DNA of 64,000 nucleotides from Dipylidium caninum (taxonomy: Eukaryota; Platyhelminthes; Cestoda; Cyclophyllidea; Dipylidiidae). Numbering within the stretch: the stretch's first letter is position 1; each line of letters starts with the position of its first letter. The position numbers and the translations under genes were made by a program. The DNA is taken from contig QEYB01001398.1 in NCBI GenBank assembly GCA_017562135.1, positions 124,001 to 188,000 of the forward strand, in the 5' to 3' direction. Under the pieces are notes generated by a model. The model was not told the DNA's origin, did not search any database, and saw only the letters and a program-made list of their open reading frames with translations. Shown piece by piece: positions 53,692 to 64,000 of this stretch.

Positions 53692-54246
53692 TGGAGGTGT
53701 GGGTGAAGGGCAGTCCACTGCGTCGTGTCGTCTACAAGTTTCCCCTCGCCTCAGGTCGCGTCTCGACCTCCAGTGTCGGAAGGCGGACGGACCGGGAGGC
53801 GATGGAGGTGGAGGTGGAGGTGGAGGTGGAGGTGGAGGTGGAGGCGACGCATCGACCAGGTGGCAGCCTACCTGCCTCCTTCAGAGTCGCGCGAGGCGAC
53901 AGTCAAGTGGCGCACACACGTCAGATGTCGACGGCTGTCAAACTGCCTCTCGCACCACACGGCCTGCCAGCCTTTTGTACTTTGCGGTGTATTGACACTG
54001 GACTTAGTAATGCCAGTTGGCAGACGGGGGACGAGGAGGAGCCTCGCTGCCCTTTGGCGGGCGTCGAGGGCTTTTCGTGGGTTTCTCGAGCGTTTTCGGG
54101 TGCCTCGTCCCTCCTTCCCTCTTCTCCACCATCTCCACCAGTCCGTGTGGGAGCAGAGCCGAGTCGTGGACACGAGACGCCCTCCACGGCCCCGGCGCGA
54201 CGATGGTGGCCACCCCGCCCGTCGGGCGTCGTGAGGCAGTCAGGCA
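53692..54246 (+). repeat. Inverted repeat 2, left arm (~555 bp)
   Basis: Reverse-complement match to 57770-58311 with only a few single-base indels plus two extra GGAGGT units. Edges: GGAGGTGTGGGTG on one side and GTGAGGCAGTCAGGC on the other. A continuous 310-codon frame crosses the arm, but the same sequence reads in several frames and shows no domain. Confidence 0.94.
53803..53845 (+). repeat. (GGAGGT)7 hexanucleotide array
   Basis: Perfect GGAGGT repeats within the left arm of inverted repeat 2. The matching array in the right arm (58172-58201) has about 5 units, so the two arms have changed length independently. Confidence 0.96.
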
Positions 54247-57200
54247 GGCAGGCAGGGCGGACGGCCGGTCGGACGGGCCGAAAAGTTGGTTGGGAGACGT
54301 TGCCACGCGTTGCCCTCCGCGTTGCGCCCCGCGTCGTCCACCACGAAGGCAGGTCATGCCAATCTGGCTGCCACCCGACGGTGGCTTCGACGCATCACAT
54401 CGGTGAGGAGGCTGATTGCACCAGACGCCGAGGGGTCAAAGCGCCTCTTTGTGTCGCGCCGCGGATTGGGAATGCCGCTGTCGGCAAACGTTGGCTGGTG
54501 CGCGGTCAGGCGTCCCATTCGCGCGTTTGCTGGGCCCCACCGAATGCCTCGTCACTCGTCCGAGCAGGTGAGTCGACAGGCTGATAACGGTGCACGATGT
54601 GAACGCGTCCACACGTCCACACGTCGGCGTTGCTCAAACAGATGTCGACAAAGTGGAAGGGGCTGCTGCTGATTCAAGGCGGGAGGGGCGCATCCGATCG
54701 CCGGCGGCGTGGAGCGCTCCCGAACCGGTGGTGTCGCGGTGCGGTCAGGCAACTGGCGGCCCACTCGCTCATGCGCTAACCTCGGCATCAGCCTCGGCCC
54801 TGGCCTCAGCCGCGAAGTCGGCGTCGGCCTCGGCTGTTCGCCCTAACGTGCACACGGGAACAGCCCACGCGCCCCAACTCGCCCCCGCTCGCTGTGTGAG
54901 TGTCAACGTGTGTGTTTGCATGTGGATGCGAGGGGGCGAGACGATGACGACGCCAAGGCTGAGGACTCTCACTCCCACTCTGACGATGATGCTGACGCTG
55001 ACGCTGTAGATGACGTTGGCGGTGGCGATGTCGAGGACGCGGACGAGGACGAGGGTGACCGTCAAGGCGGCGACGATGAGGCTGATGCCGACGAGCACGT
55101 GGCTGCAATCCACAAGCCCGCCTCGCTCCTGTCGTCGACCGTCGAATCAGTGGCACGAGTTCGCATCCTTCGTCTCGTGCACGCGACCGGGGGCCTCCGA
55201 CTCCTCGGAGGGCAGTCCGTGGGGGGCAACTCACCTGTGTGGGCTGCGGCAGTGGGGCCGCGTCGTGCCTCCCCCCTCCCCCCACCGGTAGGGTGTCCAC
55301 GCACCGGCGAGGAGGCCGAGTGCCCCCTGCGGGCCGGTGACCCGACGAGGACGGCGTCGGGGGCGGCGTTGGTCGTTGCGTGCGCAGGTGGCACCCAGTC
55401 CGTCTAAAAATAGACGCTTGCGTCGATCGGACGCCCTGTAAACCTCGTTCCACAGAGGTACTGACACTCTCCACGTGTATAGCTTTCCACCTTCAATTAA
55501 ATGTCACTTCTGTCACATACTTTGCTTTGTTCGGACGGAATGCGCTCCGAAAAGACACTGGTTTCTCGTCGAAGGAAGCTACTCAGCGCGGTTGCCCCGA
55601 GAAGTTGGCGTCGAGCGCTCTCCTCCCACCTCTCTGAGGTGAACGACGACGGACGAGGAAGAACGTGTCAATCGAGTGGAGGCCTTGGCCCCAAGTCTGC
55701 ATTACTTCCCTCGGTGGAATGCCGAACTTTCTCCGATTTTAACCGAAACTTTCGTCCTCAATTTCCTCGAAATCTCCGCCTCCGCTTCGTCGAGGCTGCC
55801 AAATTCCCAGATGCAGGTTTGCAAATCGTCCAGACGATTACTGCGCGGGGTCATTCGCCTCAGTAAGGGCGAAGCCTTCCAAACGCGATGAGACTCTCCA
55901 CCGCCTCTGCTGCTGCAGCACTCCGCGCCGCAGGCTGCCAACACAAGCTCGAGGAAAGGCGCTTGTAGCCTCTCTTCGTCGTCGTCTGGACGCGGAAGTG
56001 GCGGCGGCACCCCTTCAGTTGGCTGTCAGGTGGTCTGCGATTTAAGTTGCACGTTGTCGAGTGGGGCCGGTCCCCGATGACTCTGCAACCCGCACGGAGG
56101 GGGTCGGCATGCGGGCGACTGAGTAGTCGCAGAGGAAGACGACGTGGGTCTAGACACACCCCCGAAGCCCCATCGACTGGAGCGGTGCGGGCGGATACGA
56201 GGAAGAGCAGTCACCTCCGCCTGTCCACAGCGACTTAACAGGCCCCAAAATCGGCGGCCTCCATGGCCTGTGGCCTCGTGAAACTTTCGAGCAGGAGAAG
56301 AGAGCATGCGTCGAAACTCCCGGGGCTCTCGAGATGGGCGTCAGTGACGAGCCCTCGTGGGTGTCTCGAGAATGCGAGGCGTCAAGAGCCGAACCGTGGG
56401 AAAGAGGGGTCTGGTGACACTTGTGCCCGAGGCCGTTGAAGACTGGCCTCTGCGGCGGGCGTGGGCTGCCGTCAAGCGGGAGGCGCCACCAACAGAGCAT
56501 TTGTCTCCGCCGAGCGGGGGCGAGCGTAGGCCCAAGAACCGGGCGGAGGCGCTAATTGCCCCCCTCATCCGCTTGAGCGACCTCTAATTGGCCAAAAGTG
56601 CACGAGCTGCGTCGCGATGATGGATAACATGCCGGCAGCGTTAATTTTGGGCCGTGGATAATGTAGGAGGAAAGTGCAGGCCTTGGCCGCCGCGGCGTAA
56701 ACCGCGGCGCCGGGAGTCCCCGGCCCGCCACTTAGCGCGCCTCCCTGCGCTTCTGCCGGCGGACCCCTGAGAGGCTCGTGAGGCGGCAGGGGATTCCCCA
56801 AAGTGCCCATCGCCGTCTTTACCACTCACCGAGATGTCGCGAGGAGCCTTCAGCTGGAATTGCCGAGGTAGAGCGCAGTCAAAGGAAGCGGATGGCCACA
56901 ACAAATGCGAAATTCCTGCTAACCGAAGCGGGCCATGTAGAGTGGACGCAGGATGGCGTGAGAAGGGGATGCGGCCGGTGCGAAGAGGGGAGGAGCGCGG
57001 CCGCGCGGGGCTGATAAAGTCGCCGCCCTTCGTCTTGCCTCATTTCCACACCAACTCGGTGCTCTGCCGGCTTCACGCCCGCCTCGTTCGGACGTCCACC
57101 GGCGTTCGAGCCCATATAAGGCGGACTCAACTGACTAGGCGAACAGGCAGCCGGCCGAGGCGCAGACTCCTGTGTGGGGAGCCTCAGTACCATCCGCGCA

Positions 57201-57769
57201 GCCCCTTCCCGCTCCTCGCCTGGTCCACTTTGGTGTCCTTCGCGGCTGCCGCCACGAGGGGATGGGAAAGGCGGCACAGGAATGCCTGCCGCGGCCCGTA
57301 GGAGGACAGTGGGGGGCCACGCTCTGAAGCGGAAACCGTGTACAGTTCCCGTTCCACCGCTACTTAAAGGGATAAGCGCTCACACTCGGGATGGGCGCGC
57401 GTCTCTCCGATCCGCCCTCCATCTTCCGGGCGACATTCTCCGTGCCACCGAAATCATATGACATCGACGCTGTCGAGTGGCCGCTGGCACTGCGCGCCTG
57501 AATGGTTGGCCGAAATCATTCTGTCTGCTGCGATCACCGGTAGCGTCGTCAACAATGTCTGGCGTTGAGGGGTCACTTCAGCGGCCGTTGTTGCGTCCCT
57601 CCAGGCATGAGGAGGCCCGCATCTCTTGGCCGAAGGAGACAAGCAAGACAGCATCAGCCGTGTCCGGAGTTCGAGCTGTGGAGGACATGAGCACCGACAC
57701 CACGAACCAAGAGTAAACACACGCAGTGGCTGCACTGCATTGGCGTCGGCGATGTTTCTACACATGCCC
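54247..57769. other. GC-rich spacer of inverted repeat 2
   Basis: 3.5 kb between the two arms. It contains low-complexity GAC/GATG-rich and TCGGCC-like stretches near 54780-55100. No protein domain was recognised on either strand. Confidence 0.6.
57112..57121. promoter_or_regulatory. Perfect CArG-box / TATA-like sequence in GC-rich DNA
   Basis: CCATATAAGG fits the CC(A/T)6GG consensus bound by SRF-type MADS factors and also contains a TATA-like core. It stands out in a long GC-rich stretch and is followed about 8 bases later by CTCAACTGACT. A single ten-base site can occur by chance. Confidence 0.3.
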
Positions 57770-58311
57770 GCCTGACTGCCTCACGACGCCCGACGGGCGG
57801 GGTGGCCACCATCGTCGCGCCGGGGCCGTGGAGGGCGTCTCGTGTCCACGACTCGGCTCTGCTCCCACACGGACTGGTGGAGATGGTGGAGAAGAGGGAA
57901 GGAGGGACGAGGCACCCGAAAACGCTCGAGAACACCCACGAAAGCCCTCGACGCCCGCCAAAGGGCAGCGAGGCTCCTCCTCGTCCCCCGTCTGCCAACT
58001 GGCATTACTAAGTCCCAGTGTCAATACACCGCAAAGTACAAAAGGCTGGCAGGCCGTGTGGTGCGAGAGGCAGTTTGACAGCCGTCGACATCTGACGTGT
58101 GTGCGCCACTTGACTGTCGCCTCGCGCGACTCTGAAGGAGGCAGGTAGGCTGCCACCTGGTCGATGCGTCGCCTCCACCTCCACCTCCACCTCCACCTCC
58201 ATCGCCTCCCGGTCCGTCCGCCTTCCGACACTGGAGGTCGAGACGCGACCTGAGGCGAGGGGAAACTTGGAGACGACACGACGCAGTGGACTGCCCTTCA
58301 CCCACACCTCC
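57770..58311 (-). repeat. Inverted repeat 2, right arm (~540 bp)
   Basis: Reverse complement of 53692-54246, nearly identical apart from a few indels and a shorter CCTCCA array at 58172-58201. The matching edges are sharp at GCCTGACTGCC and CACCCACACCTCC. Confidence 0.94.
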
Positions 58312-60846
58312 AGCCCGGTCGGACGTCTGCCCTCTGATCACCCGTCGCCCACGCGGAGATTTCACTTCCATTCCACTTCTCTCTCCTCAGCGGGGACGAG
58401 TGTGTGAGCGCTGCCTCCGCCGCGGCGGGTGAGTTTTCTGGCTTTATTTCGCTCGGCCACTTGTGACCAGCTCTTACGCGAATGCTCACACAATCGCATT
58501 GTTTATCAGTTAAAGTCTCGTCTTCACACCTCGGATTTATTCCGCCCGCCTTAGGTGGCTCTCCGCTCAGCGCGGCGTCTTGTCGCCTCGCGGCGGAGGT
58601 GGCGGATCACAGGCATCTCCATTTCCTCCGCAAGGCGTGGCGCTCACCTATCCGGGTTTCGGATGCAGCCGCTCTCTCGCCCGACACCTCATTTTGGACG
58701 GCATCACTTCGTTGACGAGCATGCGCGCCCCGCCATTCTGCTCCATCTCTACCTTCGCCGCGGCGTCCATTTCGGCAGAACTCGTTTCCCAAGTCGGCTT
58801 GGCGATTTGCTCGCTTTTATTCGGCCAATGACTTTTGCAACCCTGGCGACGTGCTAACCGTGACGACGAGGCGTCGTCCATTTCCGAGTTCACGAGGAAT
58901 CGAGTTGTGTGAGGTCGTCCGACCGGGAGAGGAGACGCACCAAGCCGCCGTCGGACCGACTGAAGACCACGGCGGGCGTGGCCGCTGTCCGCCAGGCGGG
59001 CTGTCTCGGAGAATCCCCTCCTGAGACGCTCCAAACACCAGCGTCCACAACAGAGATCCTCGACTCGAACTGAGGCTGGTGCGAGGAAGACCGCTCTTTC
59101 CGTGGCCGAGCGTCTGATGCGCCCGTCCGTCCGGCTTGAGGGTGCTGCTTTACCCTCGGAGCGGTCGTGTGACAGCTCCGCCGGTGGGCTCTCGGCGTCC
59201 TCGACGTCTCGACCCCCTCCGATGGCGTTAGGCAAGCTGAATGATAGTTCCGCAGCTCTTTTTGTTCCGTCGGCCAATCGCGTTTCGTGCACGGACCGTT
59301 CTGTCAGTCGAGCGCCGTATTTCCAGTCAACCCGACTTCGAGAAACGCGGCCCTTTGTGCTCGTTGGACTCCACCCACGGAGAGATGAACTCCAGCCAGA
59401 CCGACCACCGGCGAGGGGTAGCGGAGGGGGGAGGGATTCAGGCGCCCGCCCTCGAGCGCTGCCGAGCGTCCCTTCTTCGGCGATGTGCCAACCGCGCACA
59501 CTCCACACCCACACACACTCGATGAGACGCGGCCTTTGGCCCCGGTGAGCCCCCAAGCCCCGCCATCGCCTGCGCAGGCGCTAGTGGGTGGCTGCGGAGG
59601 GGACGGGGACGGGCGGGGACCCGCCACGCCCTGCAACCCGACCACCCCGAAATATCCTACTGGGCGGGACGCGAGTGCCGCGCCGCATCGCGCCATGCCT
59701 CGCCCCCGTCCGCCGAGGGGCCGATGAAACGCCCTCGTTGGCGTGTCCTCGCCGACCACGAGCCCCGGGCCTTCGTCGAGCGGGTTAATCTTCCCGCCCG
59801 AGTTGTCCAAGGCGCAGAAGGGACGATGTGCCACACATTTCGAGTGAACTACCACCTCGGGGACCGGGCCAATGGCCGGCAGGGGAGGCACCGCCCGCAG
59901 CCTAACATCGCACATGCCGGGGCAGTGCGACCGAATGGATTGAGGCGCCCGCCTCGGGCTGCCGGCGAGTGGCCGCGGCCCTGTGAATGCGATTAGCGGC
60001 TTTCCGCCGAGACGTAGTCGCGAGAAAAGGCCTCCCACCGTCTCCGGGTCCGGAGACGCCGTTAACATCCTTGTTCTGGCGTCTCTGGGCCCGAGGCGGC
60101 GTCGATTCCTTCATTATTTAAAAAAGGATATTTTTGGTCTGGGCTGCTGATGTTGCTGCCACCGCTGCCGCTGTTGTCACCGTCTGCCGGTGCGAACGTG
60201 TGTGTTGCCGCAGCTGGTAACTCAGTAAGCAGTGTGAGAATTTTGATGCCACGAATGCCTTGGCTCCTCAAATTTCGCTGTGGCGGAAATGGAAGAAGTC
60301 GAGAAAGGAGCGAAAAAGCGGGGGCCGCGAGGCCTCATTCTCTTTTGCCATCTTCTGGGGATGAGGACCATGGCAACACCTTCATTCGAGTGGCAGCCTG
60401 CAGCGAATAATCGAATGCCAAAATGGCAGGAGATACATCGTCTACTGTTGGCCTTACCGGGGGGCGGGAGTGGGGGGAGAGGGGAGAGGAGGGATAAGAC
60501 TTCTCCAGACACTTCACGCGTCCATTCCACAGGCTGTGACACTGAGCTTGCAAGGTCTGAGATTCAGCATTCGGTGCGAAGTAATGAAAATCGCTCGTCA
60601 CACATGTGTGACACTACGAACCAGCGTTGATTCCCCATCTCTCTGTCCATGCGCCAGCCTTTTCCCAAGGGTGTGAGGGGCAAGGGGAGGCGGAGGCGGG
60701 GGCGCAGGGTGGCGGGCGTGGGGATGGTGATGCTCAGCAGTCGGGCCCGAGGCCAACGACGAGATTGACGCAGGGCGTTGTCGCTCCCCGCCTCGCCCTT
60801 CCCATAGGCGGACGCGAGTTTTGCTCTCAGTCCTCCACGTAGAACG

Positions 60847-60850
<4 letters not shown>

Positions 60851-60882
<32 letters not shown>
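60851..60882 (+). repeat. (CA)16 microsatellite
   Basis: Uninterrupted CA tract preceded by CGCACG. Confidence 0.97.
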
Positions 60883-60883
<1 letters not shown>

Positions 60884-62471
60884 GCTCCTGCGCGGTGATT
60901 CGTGCGGGCATTGGCCACTGGCCAAAAACTAAGTGTGTCCCCACCGTGTGTGCGCGTGTGTGTGTACGGGCGCATGGCCGGACGTTTTAATTTACGATCC
61001 CGTCTGAAGTGCACGTCAAAGCCACGGCCTGGTATCGCTGCTGTGGCCGCCGTCACCGCCGCCAGCATCGTCATCGAGGGCAGCAGCGTCATCAGCGCCC
61101 GCGTCGGCGTCAGCATCGGCATCATCTGCGCGTCGGGATGCGCGAGGATGAATAACGACTGGCGAGGAGGCGAGAAGACGCACGGCCAGCGCTTGGCGGC
61201 GGGTCTGTGCGTGGGTGCGTGCGCAGCCGAGGCCGCAGCCGCTCGCCTTAGCCGACTCCCGCGGCTCGCGATGAGTTGTTGGGGCAATTTGCCCCCGCGA
61301 GCCCACCCGAGTCGCCACTCGCCAGGCGAGAGGGGGGGGCGGGCGATTTCGTCGTTGCCTCAGATGAGTGTTTTGGTCGACGTTCAGGTGACTGTGGCCA
61401 GCCTGTGCCCCAAGCACTGCGGGCAGAGGGGCGTGCTTCTTTCCATGCTCAAATCTCCGCTATATCGTATGAGAGGAGAGCAGCTCAAAGCGGACGACGG
61501 CCTCTGCGCCGCCCCGGCTTCTTCCCCGCTCCAGCGTGGAGCATGCGGTGTTCTGCTGCAGCGCTGTGCCCCGTTGGGACTGCGGCCATCGGGGAAGCGT
61601 GCTCCTCCCAGCCCCGTTTGGCGACGAGAACGAGCTTCGCGGGAGAGGGTTCGGCGTCGCCAGTGGTTTGGTCGTCAGACACACGGTGGAGACGGTGGCT
61701 ACTGCCCTTGGCGTTCGCGACGTGCGTACGCAGACACGAGGCCTACTGAGGAAAGGCCGACAGACCTCGAGGAAACCCGTCAGAGGCCAGTCGTGTGCTG
61801 ACCGGCACCAGTCTCCTGCGGGACGGCGTTCCGCCTCGCCTGCCGACGTAGCTGTGGGAGCGTCGATGATGTGGCGCGTGGCAGCACGTGTGGTATGCGA
61901 GTCGCAGAGCATCCTCCAGTCGGAGACGCTCTACCCAAACGCCGCCACAGGGAGGAGACGCAGTCCTCGTGGGTGCCGAACGCCCTGGCAGCGGGTGGTG
62001 CGGCCCCGGCCGAGCGCGCGGCTCGGCGCGTCGGTCGGTTCCCTCCGCGCCACGTGCTGTGCGGTGTGACGGCATCGCCCCTTGCGTCACGGGCCTCGCG
62101 CCACGCCGGCAACCGCCGGGGCCTGGTTTGCGCGGCTCTTAAGGCCTCCGTCGTGGCAGCAGCACCCCAAAGATTGTGGGGTGCTCCTCCGCGTTCCCTT
62201 CGGCGTACCCTTCCACGTCCTCGGCCATCTCCTCGTCCGCCTCCTCGGAGCAGTAGACGCAGCCCACTTACTCAAGCCGATGTGTCCGCCGCAGCGCCCC
62301 CGCGTGGACCAGACCGCCGTGGGCGCGATGGCACCTCCTGGCCACCGGCGCACCCTCAAGGGCTGCTGAGGAGTGCGTGCACGAGCGCGGGCAAGTCGGC
62401 GTTTTCGTAGCCGAAATTCCCTTGGTTGAGAGTTGACTGTCGATTACACCCCTGATTGCTGTGCACCGACA

Positions 62472-62487
62472 GTGTGTGTGTGTGTGT
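62472..62487 (+). repeat. (GT)8 microsatellite
   Basis: Short pure GT tract in the GC-rich domain. Confidence 0.9.
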
Positions 62488-62983
62488 TTTGCTTGAAGAG
62501 GTCGTCCCGAGTCTGCCGCACGAATGTCCAGTTAACCTTCAATGCGTGCAGAGGCAGAATACTCTCTCGTGTCCACCGACGCTGGCCAGCGACGGGAGGC
62601 AGCAGGCGCCCGCCTCCCACGCCTCGCCGGCGACACTCACGACCGCGCGGCTCTGCCGGCGTCCTCTTGCCACTGCGCGGGCCTCGTGGCCTTCAGCCGG
62701 AGCCGCTGCGACGGGCACCGCCAGCGCTCCTCCACTGCGCTGCCTTCTCACTCACTGCGGAGACGTTAACAGGCGAGGCAGCGGGAGCAGGCAGACGCTT
62801 GGGTCTGTGCGGGAGGCCCGCAGACTGGGATGCAGACGCCCTCACGCCGCCGCCCGGACCTCGCAGGTCGCCCGGCGCGGCTGTCTCGGCCCTCCGGGTC
62901 CAGCCTCTCGTGTTACGTCTTCGAGGCGTCGCAGGCGTCATTTGACGCCACAAACCACCTTGTCGTGCCGGCCTCTCGGAGAG

Positions 62984-63022
62984 GGCTTAGGCTAAGCTAA
63001 GCCAAGTTAAGTTGAGTTAAGG
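62984..63022 (+). repeat. Degenerate pentamer array (GYYAA)n
   Basis: Roughly seven units such as GCTAA, GCCAA, GTTAA and GTTGA in a row. Not the TTAGGG telomere motif. Confidence 0.7.
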
Positions 63023-63215
63023 GGAGGGCGGAGGCGGGAGGAGTTGATGTTGGAGGGTGGATGCAACGTGGACGGTCTGGGAAGACGCCATGGAAGACGC
63101 GAAGGCAGAGGGAGAATTATAACAAGCAAGTGGGGCTTTATCCGCCGGAACAGACACGAGGCGCACGCGCCCACGTCCACACGCTCGGGGGCTGCCCACA
63201 CGGGCGCACTTACGC

Positions 63216-63220
<5 letters not shown>

Positions 63221-63248
<28 letters not shown>
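63221..63248 (+). repeat. (CA)14 microsatellite with imperfect flanks
   Basis: Pure CA core extended by CATACGCACA-type imperfect repeats to about 63267. Confidence 0.95.
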
Positions 63249-63251
<3 letters not shown>

Positions 63252-63423
63252 GCACACATACGCACACGCCAAATGACGGCATCGCGACGTTTGGCAGTCA
63301 GCCAATGAGGCGGCGGTTTGGCGGCCACGTCAAGGTCACGCGCTCTGCTGCTCGCTCTCCCGCGCTCTCTCGCCTCCTCCCTTGGCAGCCTGGTCTTGCG
63401 CTAGCCAACTTGAAAAAGTCGCT

Positions 63424-63440
63424 CACACACACACACACAC
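63424..63440 (+). repeat. (CA)8 microsatellite
   Basis: Short pure CA tract 180 bases after the previous one. Confidence 0.93.
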
Positions 63441-64000
63441 GCAGGCGCAGCTGCAGAGTCTGGCGCTTTGTTGATTTGTGCAGCGCGAGTGAAAAGAGTG
63501 GAACCGGGGGCGACACAGCGAGGCCATCCTCATTAGCATGTCGGATGAGCCCGTTGCCGGTGTTCCTCTCCGCCGCCCTCTCGTGGCGGCTGCTGCAGCG
63601 ACGGTCGCGGTGGCTGCGACTTCAAAGGCGCCGGGGCTGGACGGAGGCCGGCAACGCCTGACGGAGGTGCAGCCCAGGCTCGGGCCTATCGAGGGGGCCC
63701 ACGTGTCTGGAGACAGGGGGGTGAAAAGTGCCTCGGTCAGGCCAATCTCCTCCCCGCTGATGAATGCCTAGTTACGACACCTGAAGATGAGACGAGGAGC
63801 AACTGCCGCCAGCTGACCGCAGACCGAATCACGTCTACAGGCCGTGTTCCCGGCTAGAGGCGGGGCGGAGAGATGGGCTTCTCACGGACGGACTGACGAG
63901 GAGTATTTCCCCTCAAATATCAGGAGGGCAAACAGGCTGGCATGACTTTGGGATGTTGGGAATTAAGTGTCTTGTTGCGTGGATCAGCCTATTTAAGGGT

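Larger units (their letters stand above)
58312..64000. other. GC-rich domain, right part, no recognised gene
   Basis: Continues the GC-rich, CpG-rich composition to the window edge, with several CA/GT microsatellites. Many open frames on both strands, none with a recognisable domain. The last 250 bases become less GC-rich. Confidence 0.55.

Noticed and set aside
53652..54584. 310-codon open frame with a (GluVal)n tract
   Set aside because: It is the translation of the GGAGGT array and inverted repeat 2, with equally long frames in other phases.
58648..59556. 302-codon minus-strand open frame
   Set aside because: Same compositional signature as neighbouring frames and no recognisable motif.
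62984..63022. Telomeric or subtelomeric repeat
   Set aside because: The pentamer pattern is not TTAGGG and is very short.
63538..63771. Possible first exon beginning MSDEPVAGVPLRRPL
   Set aside because: Good start context and Ala-rich, but ends in a stop with no match and no downstream exon inside the window.

Overview
This is eukaryotic DNA. Multi-exon genes carry GT-AG introns, some only 29-41 bp long, and no bacterial operon structure is seen. Conserved proteins, very short 5' introns, splice-acceptor-like AGs just before start codons and abundant CA/GT microsatellites suggest a parasitic flatworm, probably a tapeworm. That placement is inference, not proof.

Five genes can be supported. 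Left to right: (1) the 5' part of an ANKRD13-type ankyrin/ubiquitin-receptor gene (minus, 642-10305), which runs off the left edge; (2) a complete alpha-spectrin gene (minus, 13720-24942, 14 exons, 2430 residues); (3) a complete PRPF8/Prp8 spliceosome gene (plus, 26556-41369, 21 exons, about 2310 residues), carrying one apparent single-base frameshift; (4) a small CHTOP/FOP-like gene (minus, 44097-44831, 3 exons, 144 residues); (5) a La-motif (LARP) gene (plus, 45158-47345), whose exon structure I could only partly resolve. Spectrin and PRPF8 are head to head across about 1.6 kb. CHTOP-like and LARP are head to head across 326 bp. PRPF8 and CHTOP-like converge. Spectrin is a membrane-skeleton protein, PRPF8 and CHTOP act in mRNA splicing and export, and LARP probably acts in mRNA stability or translation. 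This is a housekeeping neighbourhood, not a pathway cluster.

From about 48.6 kb to the right edge the DNA becomes strongly GC-rich and CpG-rich. I recognise no gene there. The long open frames on both strands look like a by-product of composition.

The repeat structure is the most interesting part. A diverged ~970 bp inverted repeat has one arm in each of two adjacent ANKRD13 introns, so it flanks a frame-neutral 171 bp exon, the arrangement known to favour exon circularisation or skipping. A second, nearly identical ~550 bp inverted repeat lies in the GC-rich domain. The longest PRPF8 intron uses a GC donor and contains three 228 bp tandem repeats, with a diverged copy in the next intron. 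I found no tRNA, rRNA, CRISPR array or intact transposon protein.
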